Notes: generated from the letters alone by a model not told the origin. DNA of 38,502 nt from Mycobacteriales bacterium (GCA_035714365.1 DASTMB010000015.1:1-38502); one strand, 5' to 3'; numbered from the stretch's first letter, positions 24,434 to 35,622 are shown. Program-made: numbers and translations.

Positions 24434-24511
24434 CGCCGCCACGGCCACGGCGCTACGTCGTGGCCGCGCGCACGTCCGCACCCCTACGACCAGGAAGAAG
24501 GCAGCCCACCC

Positions 24512-24838
24512 GTGATCGCGTTGGCGGCGGCGAAGCAGCAGGGCAGCCCCCTGGGCGCGCTCGTCATCCCCGTGGTGGTCCTGCTGGCGTTCTACCTCCT
24601 GGCGATCCGTCCGGGGCGCCGGCGGATGCAGGCGATGCAGGCCGTGCAGGCGACGCTGGCGCCGGGCCGCGAGGTCGTCACGACCGCCGGCATGTACGCC
24701 ACCGTCACCGCCGTGGACGACGAGGCGCAGACGGTCACGCTCGAGATCGCCCCCGGCGTCGAGGCGCGGTTCGCGCGCGGCGCCGTCATGAAGGTCGTGG
24801 ACGAGGCACCCGTGCCCGCCACCGGCACCGAGGACTGA
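24512..24838 (+). CDS. yajC: Preprotein translocase subunit YajC
   Basis: A 108-residue single-span membrane protein that associates with SecDF at the Sec translocon. One N-terminal membrane helix (LGALVIPVVVLLAFYLLAI) is followed by RPGRRRMQAMQA and the conserved cytoplasmic sheet APGREVVTTAGMYATVTAVDDEAQTVTLEIAPGVEARFARGAV. The GTG start at 24512 is preceded by AGGAAGAAGG, rather distant at about 10 bases. secD follows after 11 bases, and the three genes form one operon. Confidence 0.92.
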   Translation: MIALAAAKQQGSPLGALVIPVVVLLAFYLLAIRPGRRRMQAMQAVQATLAPGREVVTTAGMYATVTAVDDEAQTVTLEIAPGVEARFARGAVMKVVDEAPVPATGTED

Positions 24839-24849
24839 CAGAGGGAACG

Positions 24850-26544
24850 ATGGCCACCAAGACACCCGCACGGAAGCAACCGCGGCCGAGCCGCCCGCTC
24901 GCGCTGCTGCTGCTCGTGCTCGTCGGGCTCAACGTGTTCGTGCTCGTCCAGGGCTGGAAGCCCCGCCAGGGCCTCGACCTGGTCGGCGGCACCAGCGTCA
25001 TCCTCACGCCCAAGGGCGGCAAGCCGTCGTCCCAGGCGCTCCAGGCGGCGGTCGACATCATCCGCCAGCGCGTCAACGGCACCGGCGTGAGCTCGGCCGA
25101 GGTCGTCGCGGAGGGCCAGAACGTCCGCGTCTCGCTCCCGAGCGTCGGCCGCAGCGAGGCGCTGCGGATCGTCGGCACGACCGCGGAGCTGACGTTCCGC
25201 CCGGTCGTCAACACGCTCCAGCCGGGGCCGCAGTCGCTCGCGACGCCGACCCCGACGCCCACGGCGAAGACGCCGGCCAAGCCGAGCGCCAGCGCGAAGC
25301 CGACGGCCAGTGCCACCGCCAGCACGAGCAAGCGCGCGCTGTCCGCCGCGCTGCTCCCGGCGCAGACCAGCCCGTCGCCGACGCCCGCGCCGACCACGCC
25401 GGCCGCGTCCGCGACGCCGAAGGCGACCCCGAAGGCGACCGCCACGCCGACCCCCGGCATCGGCAACCCCACCGGCGCGGACCGGCCGCTGACCATCCAG
25501 GAGGCGATCGAGAAGATCGACTGCTCCAGCGAGGCCGACCGGCAGCGGGTCGCGGAGTCGTTCGGCGCCCCGTCGAAGGACAAGGAGCAGATCGTCTCCT
25601 GCGACGCCGACGGCGGCGCGAAGTACATCCTCGGCCCGGCGGAGATGACCGGCCGCGACGTCAAGACGGCGCAGGCGACGATCCCGCAGTCCCAGGGCAC
25701 GGTCTCGACCGGCCAGTGGGTGGTCGAGCTGGAGATGAAGAGCGCCAGCCGGTGGGCGACGCTCACCGAGCAGTACGTCAACAAGCAGCTCGCCATCGTG
25801 CTCGACGGCATCACCCAGTCGGCGCCGAACATCAACGAGAAGATCACCGGCGGCCGCGCGCAGATCTCCGGCAACTTCACCGAGAAGAGCGCGAACGGCC
25901 TGGCCAACGTCCTCAAGTACGGTGCGCTGCCGGTCCAGTTCGAGCAGTCGCAGACGCAGACGATCTCGCCGACCCTCGGCAAGCAGTCGTTGCACGGCGG
26001 CCTCATCGCCGGCCTGCTCGGCCTCGGCCTGGTGCTCGTCTACGCGCTCGTCTACTACCGCGGCCTCGGCCTGGTGACGGTGCTCGGCCTGCTCGTCTTC
26101 GGCGGCCTCAACTGGGCGCTCGTCGTCATCCTCGGCCACACCATCGGCTTCACGCTGACGCTCGCCGGCATCGCCGGCCTGATCGTCTCGGTCGGCATCA
26201 GCGCCGACTCCTATGTCGTCTTCTACGAACGCCTCAAGGACGAGGTGCGCGAGGGACGGTCGCTGCGGGCGAGCGTCGACCGCGGCTTCACCCGGGCGTT
26301 CCGGACGATCCTCACCGCCGACTTCGTGTCGTTCCTCGCGGCGGCGGTCCTCTACTTCCTCTCGGTCGGCGAGGTGCGCGGCTTCGCGTTCACGCTCGGC
26401 CTGGCGACGGCGCTCGACGTGTTCGTCGCCTACCTGTTCACCCGCCCGCTGGTGACGCTGCTCACCCGGACCAGGCTGTTCTCCGAGGGCCGGTTCGTCG
26501 GCATCAAGTCCGCGCCCCCGATCGCCGCCGCCAAGGAGGCCTGA
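24850..26544 (+). CDS. secD: Protein-export membrane protein SecD
   Basis: A 564-residue subunit of the proton-driven SecDF machine that pulls exported proteins across the membrane. There is one N-terminal membrane helix (about 17-35), the GLDLVGGTSVIL motif and a large periplasmic-type P1 domain. This domain is interrupted at about residues 130-207 by a Thr/Pro/Ala/Lys-rich linker. It then continues with LTIQEAIEKIDC and the P1 motif QLAIVLDGITQSAPNINEKITGGRAQISG. Five membrane helices from about residue 380 carry GLIVSVGISADSYVVFYERLKDE. The ATG has GAGGGA 3-4 bases upstream. secF overlaps the stop (TGATG). Confidence 0.96.
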   Translation: MATKTPARKQPRPSRPLALLLLVLVGLNVFVLVQGWKPRQGLDLVGGTSVILTPKGGKPSSQALQAAVDIIRQRVNGTGVSSAEVVAEGQNVRVSLPSVGRSEALRIVGTTAELTFRPVVNTLQPGPQSLATPTPTPTAKTPAKPSASAKPTASATASTSKRALSAALLPAQTSPSPTPAPTTPAASATPKATPKATATPTPGIGNPTGADRPLTIQEAIEKIDCSSEADRQRVAESFGAPSKDKEQIVSCDADGGAKYILGPAEMTGRDVKTAQATIPQSQGTVSTGQWVVELEMKSASRWATLTEQYVNKQLAIVLDGITQSAPNINEKITGGRAQISGNFTEKSANGLANVLKYGALPVQFEQSQTQTISPTLGKQSLHGGLIAGLLGLGLVLVYALVYYRGLGLVTVLGLLVFGGLNWALVVILGHTIGFTLTLAGIAGLIVSVGISADSYVVFYERLKDEVREGRSLRASVDRGFTRAFRTILTADFVSFLAAAVLYFLSVGEVRGFAFTLGLATALDVFVAYLFTRPLVTLLTRTRLFSEGRFVGIKSAPPIAAAKEA

Positions 26545-27728
26545 TGTCGCTCGCGAGCCGTCTCTACGCCGGCGAGTCGTCGTACGACTTCATCGGCCGC
26601 CGCAAGCTCTGGTACGCCATCTCGGCCGGCTTCATGCTCATCAGCCTGGCCAGCCTGCTGGTCCGCGGCTTCAACCTGGGCATCGACTTCCAGGGCGGCG
26701 GCGTCTTCGAGTTCTCCCCGAAGACCGCCACCACCGTCACCGAGGTCCGCGAGACCGTGAAGGCGGCGGGCGTCGAGGGCGAGCCGGTCGTCGAGAAGAT
26801 CGGCTCCGGCGTCGGCGCGTACCGCGTCAAGACGGAGTCGCTCACCAGCGGCGAGGTCACCGCCGTCGCCAACAAGCTGTCCACCAAGTACGGCGTGCCG
26901 GCCGACTCGATCAACCCGACCTCGGTCAGCCCCACCTGGGGCAAGCAGATCACCAACAAGGCGCTGATCGGCCTCGCCGTCTTCCTCGCGCTGGTGATCG
27001 TCTACATCTCGATGCGGTTCGAGCCGAAGATGGCCGCCGCGGCGATCCTGGCGCTGCTGCACGACATCCTCATCACGGCCGGCATCTACTCGATCGTCGG
27101 GTTCGAGGTGACGCCGTCGACGGTCATCGCGTTCCTCACCATCCTCGGCTACTCGCTCTACGACACCGTCGTCGTGTTCGACAAGGTCCGGGAGAACACG
27201 CAGGGCCTGGCCGGCGGCAACCGGATGGACTACTCGACCGCCGCGAACCTCTCCGTCAACCAGACGCTGATGCGTTCGATCAACACCTCGCTGACGTCGC
27301 TGCTGCCGGTCGCGTCGCTGCTGTTCGTCGGCGTGTTCCTGCTCGGCGCCGGGTCGCTCAAGGACCTGTCGCTGGCGCTGTTCGTCGGCATCGCGACCGG
27401 CGCGTACTCGTCGATCTTCGTGGCGACGCCGCTGCTCGCCGACTTCAAGGAGCGCGAGCCGCAGTTCAAGGCGCTCAAGGCCCGCGTCGCGGCCCGGCAG
27501 GCGGGCACCGCCACCCGCGGCGGCCGCCTCGCGGCGGCGGGCGCCGGCGGCGGCACGGTCGCCGTCTCCACCCCGGCCACCACGGTCACCGACGAGGTCC
27601 CGGAGACGCCGCGCGGCGGCGCTGCGAAGCAGCGGTCCAGCGGCGGCGGCAGCGGGCGGCCGCAGCCGCGCCCGCAGAAGAAGAAGGGCGGCAAGGGCGG
27701 CCGTCCCAGCGGGAAGAAGCGGCGCTGA
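26544..27728 (+). CDS. secF: Protein-export membrane protein SecF
   Basis: The 394-residue partner of SecD. It has an N-terminal helix (about 24-42), the GFNLGIDFQGGGVFEF motif, a small extracytoplasmic domain and five helices with the signature ILGYSLYDTVVVFDKVREN and TSLTSLLPVASLLFVG. From about residue 303 the C-terminus becomes a disordered, basic tail (repeated Gly/Ala/Arg, then RPQPRPQKKKGGKGG), which is long for the family. The ATG overlaps the secD stop by one base. Its own stop may overlap a CTG-initiated apt frame. Confidence 0.95.
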   Translation: MSLASRLYAGESSYDFIGRRKLWYAISAGFMLISLASLLVRGFNLGIDFQGGGVFEFSPKTATTVTEVRETVKAAGVEGEPVVEKIGSGVGAYRVKTESLTSGEVTAVANKLSTKYGVPADSINPTSVSPTWGKQITNKALIGLAVFLALVIVYISMRFEPKMAAAAILALLHDILITAGIYSIVGFEVTPSTVIAFLTILGYSLYDTVVVFDKVRENTQGLAGGNRMDYSTAANLSVNQTLMRSINTSLTSLLPVASLLFVGVFLLGAGSLKDLSLALFVGIATGAYSSIFVATPLLADFKEREPQFKALKARVAARQAGTATRGGRLAAAGAGGGTVAVSTPATTVTDEVPETPRGGAAKQRSSGGGSGRPQPRPQKKKGGKGGRPSGKKRR

Positions 27729-27832
27729 CCGCCGGCCCCGGCGCGGGCGAGCCGCCCGCGCCCCGGCTCGACCCCGACCCCGCCGCGCCCCCCGGCGCAG
27801 GCCCCGGCGACGCCGCGCGCCCGGAGGCCCCG

Positions 27833-27889
27833 CGCTTCCCGGAAGCGAACGCGACCGGTTCCACGCACGAGGCGCTTCCCGGAAGCGCC
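27833..27889. repeat. Two palindromes sharing CGCTTCCCGGAAGCG, 40 bp apart
   Basis: CGCTTCCCGGAAGCG occurs at 27833-27847 and again at 27873-27887; the second copy extends to a 19-base palindrome at 27871-27889. The repeat offset is 40 bases, not a multiple of three, so the copies read differently (RFPEA and ALPGS) in the frame open through this spacer. That argues for a DNA or RNA role rather than a protein repeat. They sit in the 218-base stretch between secF and the conserved part of apt. Confidence 0.6.
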
Positions 27890-27946
27890 GGGGACAGCGG
27901 TGGCCCCGCCGGCAGCGGCGGCGTCGAAGCGCTGCTGCGGGGGCTG

Positions 27947-28444
27947 GTGCGGGACGTGCCGGACTTCCCGCGGCCGGGCATCCTGTTCCGCGACATCGCG
28001 CCGCTGCTCGCCGACCGGGCGGCGTTCGCCGCGGCGGTGGACGCGCTGGTGAGCCGCGCGGGCGCGTTCGGGCCGGTCGACACGGTGGTCGGCATCGAGG
28101 CGCGCGGGTTCATCCTCGCGGCGCCGGTGGCGTACCGGTACGGCGCCGGCTTCGTGCCGGTCCGCAAGGCCGGGAAGCTGCCCTGGGCGACCCACGCCCG
28201 CACCTACGACCTGGAGTACGGCACCGCGACGCTGGAGGTGCACCGGGACGCGTTCGCGCCGGGGGAGCGGGTGCTGCTGGTCGACGACGTGCTCGCCACC
28301 GGCGGCACCGTCGAGGCGACGCGGGCGCTGGTCGAGCAGGCCGGCGCCGAGGTGGCCGGCTGCGCGGTGCTGCTGGAGCTGGCCGCGCTCGGCGGCCGCG
28401 CCCGGCTCGCCGGGCTCGCCGTGGCGGCGCTGCTGGCGTACTGA
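27947..28444 (+). CDS. apt: Adenine phosphoribosyltransferase
   Basis: Apt salvages adenine to AMP using PRPP. The conserved body is VRDVPDFPRPGILFRDIAPLL, then GIEARGFILAAPVAYRYGAGFVPVRKAGKLP and the PRPP-binding loop RVLLVDDVLATGGTVEA. The annotated GTG 27947 gives 165 residues, but homology seems to begin a few residues earlier (ALLRGLVRDVPDF). The frame is open back to CTG 27725, which overlaps the secF stop as CTGA, and the only candidate starts in between are CTG. The true start is therefore uncertain: a leader with regulatory palindromes, or a disordered N-terminal extension of up to 74 residues. It lies between secF and rel, the usual place. Confidence 0.9.
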   Translation: MRDVPDFPRPGILFRDIAPLLADRAAFAAAVDALVSRAGAFGPVDTVVGIEARGFILAAPVAYRYGAGFVPVRKAGKLPWATHARTYDLEYGTATLEVHRDAFAPGERVLLVDDVLATGGTVEATRALVEQAGAEVAGCAVLLELAALGGRARLAGLAVAALLAY

Positions 28445-28453
28445 CGCCGCCCG

Positions 28454-28459
28454 TATAGT
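28454..28459 (+). promoter_or_regulatory. Candidate -10 element for rel
   Basis: TATAGT at 28454-28459 lies in the 52-base gap between apt and rel, giving a leader of about 30 bases. It is the most canonical -10 hexamer seen in the window, but no good -35 is evident within the apt coding end. Confidence 0.45.
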
Positions 28460-28496
28460 GGAGGCTCCGCCGGATTTCTAGCCCCTGGGAGCCGCG

Positions 28497-30911
28497 GTGA
28501 CCGACGTAGCGCCAGCGACGTCGGACAACCCTGCCCTTCCCACCCCGGCCGCGCCGGGCCCGCCGCGCACGCCCGAGCAGGACGCCGCCCTCCCGCCGAC
28601 CGCGCCGTCGGCCGCCGTCGCCGCGCCGTCGCCGGCCACCCCGGCCGAACGCCGCCCGGACGCGCCGCGCGCGGAGCCGCCGGCCGTCCCGCGCCGGGTC
28701 CGCGCCGCGCTCGGCCGCCTCACGCCGTCGCGCGCGCCGCAGGTGCCGGCCGAGCTGGAGCCGCTGCTGCGCACGCTGCGCACCACCCACCCGAAGGCCG
28801 AGCTGCGGCCGGTGGTCCGCGCGTACGAGGTCGCGGCGGAGGGGCACAAGGGCCAGCTCCGGCGCAGCGGCGAGCCGTACATCACCCACCCGCTCGCGGT
28901 GGCGCAGATCCTCGCCGACCTCGGCATGCTGCCGACGCCGATCGTGGCGGCGTTGCTGCACGACCTGGTCGAGGACACCCCGGCGACGCTGGAGACGGTG
29001 CGCGCGGAGTTCGGCGACGAGGTGGCGCTGCTGGTCGACGGCGTCACCAAGCTGGACAAGGTGAAGTACGGCGAGGCCGCGCAGGCCGAGTCGATCCGCA
29101 AGATGGTCGTCGCGATGGCGAAGGACGCCCGCGTCCTCGTCATCAAGCTCGCCGACCGGCTGCACAACATGCGCACCCTCGGCGCGATGCCGCCGGAGAA
29201 GCAGGAGCGCACCGCCCGCGAGACGCTGGAGATCTTCGCGCCGCTGGCCCACCGCCTGGGCATGAACACCATCAAGTGGGAGCTCGAGGACCTCGCGTTC
29301 GCGACGCTGTACCCGAAGCGGTACGAGGAGATCGTCCGCCTCGTCGCCGACCGCGCGCCGAGCCGCGACACCTACCTCGAGACGGTCATCGAGCAGGTCT
29401 CCGCGCACCTGCGCGAGGCGAAGATCAAGGCCGAGGTGACCGGCCGCCCGAAGCACTACTGGTCGATCTACCAGAAGATGATCGTCCGCGAGCGCGACTT
29501 CACCGACATCTACGACCTGGTCGGCATCCGGGTGCTCGTCGAGGACCTGCGCGACTGCTACGCGGCGATCGGCGTCATCCACGCGATCTGGACGCCGATC
29601 CCGGGCCGGTTCAAGGACTACATCGCGCGGCCCAAGTTCAACATGTACCAGTCGCTGCACACGACCGTCATGGGGCCCGACGCCAAGCCGGTCGAGCTCC
29701 AGGTGCGGACGGTCGCGATGCACCGCGTCGCCGACTACGGCATCGCCGCCCACTGGAAGTACAAGGAGACCTCGAAGGTCGGTGACGACCTGAACTGGCT
29801 GCGCCAGATCGTCGACTGGCAGAAGGAGACCGCCGACCCGGGGGAGTTCCTCGACTCGCTGCGGTTCGACCTGCACACCGCCGAGGTCTACGTCTACACG
29901 CCGAAGGGCGAGGTCATCTCGTTGCCGGCGGGGGCGACGGCGGTGGACTTCGCGTACGCCGTGCACACCGAGGTCGGCCACCGCTGCATCGGCGCCCGCG
30001 TCAACGGCCGCTTGGTCCCGCTGGAGAGCCCCCTCGACAACGGCGACGTGGTCGAGGTGTTCACGTCCAAGGCGGCGACGGCGGCGCCGAGCCAGGACTG
30101 GCTGGCGTTCGTCAAGACGCCGCGGGCGCGCAACAAGATCCGCCAGTGGTTCGCCAAGGAGCGGCGCGAGGACGCGATCGAGACCGGCAAGGACCTCATC
30201 GCCCGCGCCATGCGCAAGCAGAACCTCCCGCTGCAACGGCTGCTCTCCGGCGACGCCCTCGTCGCGCTCGCGAAGGACCTGCGCTACCCGGACATCGCGG
30301 CGTTGTACGCCGCCGTCGGCGAGAACCACGTCTCCGCGCAGACGATCGTGCACCGGCTGGTCCAGTCGCTGGGCGGCCCGGACGGTGCGGTCGAGGACCT
30401 GGCCGAGACGGTCCAGGCGCCGACCCGGACGCCGCGGCCGCGCGCCACCGGCGACCCCGGCGTCGTCGTCAAGGGCACCTCCGACGTCTGGGTCAAGCTC
30501 GCCCGCTGCTGCACGCCTGTACCCGGCGACCCGATCCTCGGCTTCGTGACCCGCGGCAACGGCGTCTCGGTGCACCGCACCGACTGCGTCAACGTCGAGG
30601 GGCTGCGGGCGCAGCCCGGCCGGCTGGTCGAGGTCGAGTGGGCGCCGTCGGCCGGGTCGCTGTTCCTCGTGGCGATCCAGGTGGAGGCGCTGGACCGTAC
30701 CCGGCTGCTCTCGGACGTCACGCGGGCGCTGTCCGACCACCACGTGAACATCCTGTCGGCGTCGGTCACGACGACGCGCGACCGGGTCGCGGTGAGCCGG
30801 TTCACGTTCGAGATGGGCGACCCGACCCACCTCGGCCACCTGCTCAAGGCCGTGCGCCTGGTGGAGGGCGTCTACGACGCCTACCGGGTGGTGTCCACCA
30901 AGGGCGGCTGA
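28497..30911 (+). CDS. rel: Bifunctional (p)ppGpp synthetase/hydrolase (Rel)
   Basis: An 804-residue long RSH enzyme that makes and degrades the stringent-response alarmone. The first 75 residues are Pro/Ala-rich and disordered. The HD hydrolase domain has the HDLVEDT signature at H155-D156 with intact acidic residues, and ADRLHNMRT. The synthetase domain (about 330-440) has [15 protein letters not shown] and RFKDY, the basic RxKD form typical of bifunctional enzymes. The TGS domain ([41 protein letters not shown]) starts near 460. A C-terminal ACT domain ends the protein. GTG 28497 has GGGAG upstream. It converges on the cyclophilin gene with four bases between them. Confidence 0.96.
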   Translation: MTDVAPATSDNPALPTPAAPGPPRTPEQDAALPPTAPSAAVAAPSPATPAERRPDAPRAEPPAVPRRVRAALGRLTPSRAPQVPAELEPLLRTLRTTHPKAELRPVVRAYEVAAEGHKGQLRRSGEPYITHPLAVAQILADLGMLPTPIVAALLHDLVEDTPATLETVRAEFGDEVALLVDGVTKLDKVKYGEAAQAESIRKMVVAMAKDARVLVIKLADRLHNMRTLGAMPPEKQERTARETLEIFAPLAHRLGMNTIKWELEDLAFATLYPKRYEEIVRLVADRAPSRDTYLETVIEQVSAHLREAKIKAEVTGRPKHYWSIYQKMIVRERDFTDIYDLVGIRVLVEDLRDCYAAIGVIHAIWTPIPGRFKDYIARPKFNMYQSLHTTVMGPDAKPVELQVRTVAMHRVADYGIAAHWKYKETSKVGDDLNWLRQIVDWQKETADPGEFLDSLRFDLHTAEVYVYTPKGEVISLPAGATAVDFAYAVHTEVGHRCIGARVNGRLVPLESPLDNGDVVEVFTSKAATAAPSQDWLAFVKTPRARNKIRQWFAKERREDAIETGKDLIARAMRKQNLPLQRLLSGDALVALAKDLRYPDIAALYAAVGENHVSAQTIVHRLVQSLGGPDGAVEDLAETVQAPTRTPRPRATGDPGVVVKGTSDVWVKLARCCTPVPGDPILGFVTRGNGVSVHRTDCVNVEGLRAQPGRLVEVEWAPSAGSLFLVAIQVEALDRTRLLSDVTRALSDHHVNILSASVTTTRDRVAVSRFTFEMGDPTHLGHLLKAVRLVEGVYDAYRVVSTKGG

Positions 30912-30915
30912 CGCC

Positions 30916-31743
<828 letters not shown>

Positions 31744-31830
31744 GGTGAACTCCCCGTCGGGACGGCGTCCGGTCGAATCGTCCGGATTCTATGGGGCGCG
31801 AACCCGTTCGCGGGCACGCGGGGGCGTCGG

Positions 31831-31836
31831 TAGGCT
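31831..31836 (+). promoter_or_regulatory. Candidate leaderless promoter -10 for the MBL-hisS-aspS operon
   Basis: TAGGCT ends 7 bases before ATG 31844, and there is no ribosome site. This is the leaderless arrangement seen at other genes in the window. Confidence 0.4.
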
Positions 31837-31843
31837 CCGCCGC

Positions 31844-32536
31844 ATGCTCGTAGCGGGGTTCCCGGCCGGGACGTGGGAGACGAACTGCTACGTCGTCGCG
31901 CCCGCGCCCGGCGAGCAGTGCGTCGTCGTGGACCCCGGCCAGGACTCGGTGCGCGGCATCGAGGAGCTCGTCCGGGAGCACCGGCTCTCGCCCGTCGCGG
32001 TGCTGCTGACGCACGGCCACCTCGACCATACGTGGAGCGTCGTGCCGGTCTGCGAGGCGCACGACGTGCCCGCCTACCTGCACCCCGCGGACCGGTACAT
32101 GCTCAGCGACCCGGGGATCGCGTTCGGGCAGCCGCCGGGGACGCCGCTGTTCGGCGGGCTGACGTTCGCCGAGCCGAGCGACCTGAAGCCGCTGGCCGGC
32201 GGCGAGACCGTGACGGTCGCCGGGCTGGACTTCGCCGTCGACCACGCGCCCGGGCACACCGAGGGGTCGGTGACGTTCCGGCTCGCCGACGAGGTGCTGT
32301 TCTCCGGCGACGTGCTGTTCCGCGACTCGATCGGGCGGGTCGACCTGCCCGGCGGCTCGTACGCCGCGATGCTCGACACGCTCGCGCGTGTCGTGCTGCC
32401 CATGCCCGACGACCTGCGCGTGCTCTCCGGGCACGGCCCGGAGACGACGATCGGGCGCGAGCGCGCGTACAACCCGTACCTCGCCGAGGCCGCCGCGCGT
32501 GCCGGCCTCGCCGAGCCGCGCGGGCGGGGGCTGTAG
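31844..32536 (+). CDS. Metallo-beta-lactamase-fold hydrolase, glyoxalase II-like
   Basis: A 230-residue hydrolase with the complete two-metal site: H57-G-H59-L-D61-H62 in THGHLDHT, the next His in APGHTEGSV, the bridging Asp in LFSGDVLF and the last His in LSGHGPETT. The N-terminus [19 protein letters not shown] and the overall length are those of YcbL/GloB-like hydrolases that act on thioesters such as S-lactoylglutathione analogues. The natural substrate is not known. Its stop abuts the ATG of hisS with no gap. The pairing of this hydrolase with hisS is common in actinobacteria. Confidence 0.88.
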   Translation: MLVAGFPAGTWETNCYVVAPAPGEQCVVVDPGQDSVRGIEELVREHRLSPVAVLLTHGHLDHTWSVVPVCEAHDVPAYLHPADRYMLSDPGIAFGQPPGTPLFGGLTFAEPSDLKPLAGGETVTVAGLDFAVDHAPGHTEGSVTFRLADEVLFSGDVLFRDSIGRVDLPGGSYAAMLDTLARVVLPMPDDLRVLSGHGPETTIGRERAYNPYLAEAAARAGLAEPRGRGL

Positions 32537-33856
32537 ATGGAGTTCACCGCCCCCAAGGGGACCTACGACGTCCTGCCGGAGCGTTCCGGGCAGCGGTCGC
32601 GCGCGATCGAGGCGCTGCTCGCGCCCGCGGTCCGCGCCGGCTACCGGCTGGTCGAGACGCCGGTGTTCGAGGACACCGGCGTGTTCCTCCGCGTCGGCGA
32701 GGCCACGGACATCGTGACGAAGGAGATGTACACGTTCGCCGACAAGGGCGGGCGGTCGCTCACGTTGCGCCCGGAGGGCACGGCGGGCGTCATGCGCGCG
32801 GCCGTCGAGCACCACGTCGACCGGGGCGCGTTGCCGTGGAAGGTCCGCTACGCCGGGCCGATGTTCCGCTACGAGCGCCCGCAGGCCGGCCGCACCCGGC
32901 AGTTCTTCCAGGTCGGCATCGAGGCGCTCGGCGTGGACGACCCCGCGATCGACGCGGAGGTCGTGGCGCTCGGCGCGCGGGCGTTCGAGGAGGCGGGGCT
33001 GCCGAACGTCACGCTGCTCCTCAACTCCATGGGCGACGAGGCGTGCCGGCCCGCGTACATCGAGACGTTGCGGTCCTACCTGCGCTCGCAGGCGGCGCGG
33101 CTCTGCGGCGAGTGCCACGGCCGCACCGAGACCAACCCGCTCCGCGCGCTCGACTGCAAGCGCCCGGACTGCCAGGCGGCGCTCGGCCTGGCCCCGGCGA
33201 TCACCGACCACCTCTGCGTGCCGTGCAAGGAGCACTACGCCGAGGTGCGCGCGCTGCTCGGCGCGATCGGCGTCGCGTGGACCGAGGCGCCGCGGCTGGT
33301 GCGCGGGCTCGACTACTACCGGCGCACGACGTTCGAGTTCCAGCACAGCGGGCTCGGCGCGCAGAACGCCGTCGGCGGCGGCGGCCGTTACGACGGCCTG
33401 TCGGAGTCGCTCGGCGGGCCCGCGCTGCCCGGCATCGGCTGGGCGTTCGGCGTCGAGCGCATCCTGCTCGCGCTCGAGGCGGAGCAGGTGGAGTCGGAGG
33501 GGCGCGCGGTCTGCGAGGTGTTCGTCATCCCGCTCGGCGCGGCGGCCAAGGCACCGGTCGTCGGCATCGTCGACGAGCTGCGGCAGGCGGGCGTGCACGC
33601 GGACATGGCGTTCGGCGCCAAGGGCATGAAGGGCGCGATGAAGGCCGCCGACCGCTCGGGCGCGCAGGTGACGCTCATCGTCGGCGAGCGCGACCTCGCC
33701 GAGGGCGTCGCGCAGCTCAAGCACATGGACACCGGCGAGCAGTACGCCGTGCCGTTGTCGTCGGCCGCGGCGGAGGCCGCGGCGGCCGCCGAACGAGATC
33801 AGGTTGCGGACGACCTGGCCCCCACCGATCTCACCCCCGAGGAAGAAGCCGAATGA
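32537..33856 (+). CDS. hisS: Histidyl-tRNA synthetase
   Basis: A 439-residue class II synthetase charging tRNA-His. Motif 1 is near [33 protein letters not shown] and motif 2 [24 protein letters not shown] (from about residue 109) form the ATP and histidine site. The HisRS-specific [14 protein letters not shown] is at about 255-268. Motif 3 is [18 protein letters not shown]-terminal anticodon-binding alpha/beta domain follows, then an Ala/Glu-rich tail. Cys residues in GECHGR...CKRPDCQ and VPCKEHY are the inserted zinc-like knuckle common in this subfamily. Its stop overlaps the aspS ATG. Confidence 0.96.
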   Translation: MEFTAPKGTYDVLPERSGQRSRAIEALLAPAVRAGYRLVETPVFEDTGVFLRVGEATDIVTKEMYTFADKGGRSLTLRPEGTAGVMRAAVEHHVDRGALPWKVRYAGPMFRYERPQAGRTRQFFQVGIEALGVDDPAIDAEVVALGARAFEEAGLPNVTLLLNSMGDEACRPAYIETLRSYLRSQAARLCGECHGRTETNPLRALDCKRPDCQAALGLAPAITDHLCVPCKEHYAEVRALLGAIGVAWTEAPRLVRGLDYYRRTTFEFQHSGLGAQNAVGGGGRYDGLSESLGGPALPGIGWAFGVERILLALEAEQVESEGRAVCEVFVIPLGAAAKAPVVGIVDELRQAGVHADMAFGAKGMKGAMKAADRSGAQVTLIVGERDLAEGVAQLKHMDTGEQYAVPLSSAAAEAAAAAERDQVADDLAPTDLTPEEEAE

Positions 33857-35622
33857 TCCGCACGCACGAGGCCGGCACGCTGCGCGAGTCGCACGCCGGC
33901 ACCGAGGTCACGCTCGCCGGCTGGGTGGCGCGCCGCCGCGACCACGGCGGGGTGGTGTTCATCGACCTGCGCGACGCGAGCGGCGTCGTGCAGGTGGTGT
34001 TCCGCGAGGGCGCGCCCGCCGCGGCCGCGCACGACCTGCGCGCCGAGTACTGCGTCCGCGTCGAGGGCGTCGTCGGCACCCGCCCCGCCGGCAACGAGAA
34101 CCCCGACCTGCCCACCGGCGGCGTCGAGGTCACCGCGTCCGTGGTCGAGGTGCTCTCCGCCGCCGCGCCGCTGCCGTTCCAGGTCGAGGGGCAGCAGGGC
34201 GAGGTGGACGAGCAGACCCGCCTGCGCTACCGGTACCTCGACATGCGCCGCGCCGACGCCGCCCGCGCCCTGCGCATCCGCGCGCAGCTCACCCGCGTGA
34301 TCCGTTCCGTCATGGACGCGCACGGCTTCCTCGACATCGAGACGCCGACGCTCACCCGCTCCACGCCCGAAGGCGCGCGCGACTTCCTGGTGCCGTGCCG
34401 GCTCCAGCCGGGCACGTGGTTCGCGCTGCCGCAGTCGCCGCAGCTGTTCAAGCAGCTCCTCATGGTCGCCGGGTTCGAGCGGTACTACCAGATCGCCCGC
34501 TGCTACCGCGACGAGGACCTGCGCGCCGACCGGCAGCCGGAGTTCACCCAGCTCGACGTGGAGCTGTCGTTCCTCGACGAGGAGGACGTCTACCGGCTCA
34601 TCGAGGAGCTGGTCCCGCGCGTCTGGCGCGAGGTGCTCGGCGTCGAGGTGCCGGTGCCGTTCGAGCGGATGCCGTACTGGGAGGCGATGCGCCGGTACGG
34701 CTCGGACAAGCCCGACCTGCGCTTCGAGCTCGAGCTGATCGACCTGGCGCCGGTGTTCGGCGCCACCGAGGTCGGCGTGTTCAAGTCGGCCCTGGAGGCG
34801 GGCGGGCACGTCGGCGGCGTCCTCGTCCCCGGCGGCGCGTCGCTCACCCGCAAGCAGCTCGACGGGTGGGTCGACTGGGCCAAGGGCCGCGGCGGCAAGG
34901 GCCTCGCCTGGGTCGCCGTCGAGGCGGACGGCGCGCTGCGTTCGCCGCTCGCGAAGTTTTTCTCGCCCGACGAGACCGCGGCGTTTGCGGCGGCCTGCGG
35001 CGCGGCGGCGGGCGACCTCGTGTTCGTCGTCGCCGACGCGCACCGCGTCAAGGCGCTGGAGATGCTCGGCGCGCTGCGCGTCGCCGTCGCGAAGGACCGC
35101 GGCCTGGTGCGCGAGGGGGAGTGGCGGTTCGTCTGGATCGTCGACGCGCCGATGTTCGAACGCACCGACGACGGCGGCTGGACCGCCGTGCACCACCCGT
35201 TCACCGCGCCCGCGGTCGAGTGGGAGGCGACGTTCGACCAGTCGCCGGCCGACGCCCTCGCCCGGGCGTACGACCTGGTGCTGAACGGCGTCGAGCTCGG
35301 CGGCGGGTCCATCCGTATCCACCGCAGCGAGATGCAGCGGCGGGTCTTCGACACGATCGGGCTGACCGAGGCCGAGGCGAAGGAGAAGTTCGGCTTCCTG
35401 CTCGAGGCGTTCGAGTACGGCCCGCCGCCGCACGGCGGCATCGCGTTCGGGCTGGACCGGCTGGCGATGATGCTCGCGGAGGTCGACTCGATCCGCGAGG
35501 TGATCGCGTTCCCGAAGACCGCGTCCGGCGGCGACCCGCTGACGGGTGCGCCGACGCCGATCAGCCCGGCGCAGCGCAAGGAGGCGGGCGTCGACGTCCC
35601 GCCCCCGGTCACTCCCGGCTGA
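33853..35622 (+). CDS. aspS: Aspartyl-tRNA synthetase, probably non-discriminating
   Basis: A 589-residue bacterial-type class II enzyme with an N-terminal OB anticodon-binding domain ([19 protein letters not shown]), the catalytic domain, a GAD insertion and motif 3 [18 protein letters not shown] is present in [45 protein letters not shown]31 in the RRRDHGG turn, and a Gly near position 80 (RPAGNENP), match residues known to relax specificity in non-discriminating AspRS, which also charge tRNA-Asn. ATG 33853 overlaps the hisS stop (ATGA). The last 14 bases overlap the convergent GNAT gene. Confidence 0.95.
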   Translation: MIRTHEAGTLRESHAGTEVTLAGWVARRRDHGGVVFIDLRDASGVVQVVFREGAPAAAAHDLRAEYCVRVEGVVGTRPAGNENPDLPTGGVEVTASVVEVLSAAAPLPFQVEGQQGEVDEQTRLRYRYLDMRRADAARALRIRAQLTRVIRSVMDAHGFLDIETPTLTRSTPEGARDFLVPCRLQPGTWFALPQSPQLFKQLLMVAGFERYYQIARCYRDEDLRADRQPEFTQLDVELSFLDEEDVYRLIEELVPRVWREVLGVEVPVPFERMPYWEAMRRYGSDKPDLRFELELIDLAPVFGATEVGVFKSALEAGGHVGGVLVPGGASLTRKQLDGWVDWAKGRGGKGLAWVAVEADGALRSPLAKFFSPDETAAFAAACGAAAGDLVFVVADAHRVKALEMLGALRVAVAKDRGLVREGEWRFVWIVDAPMFERTDDGGWTAVHHPFTAPAVEWEATFDQSPADALARAYDLVLNGVELGGGSIRIHRSEMQRRVFDTIGLTEAEAKEKFGFLLEAFEYGPPPHGGIAFGLDRLAMMLAEVDSIREVIAFPKTASGGDPLTGAPTPISPAQRKEAGVDVPPPVTPG

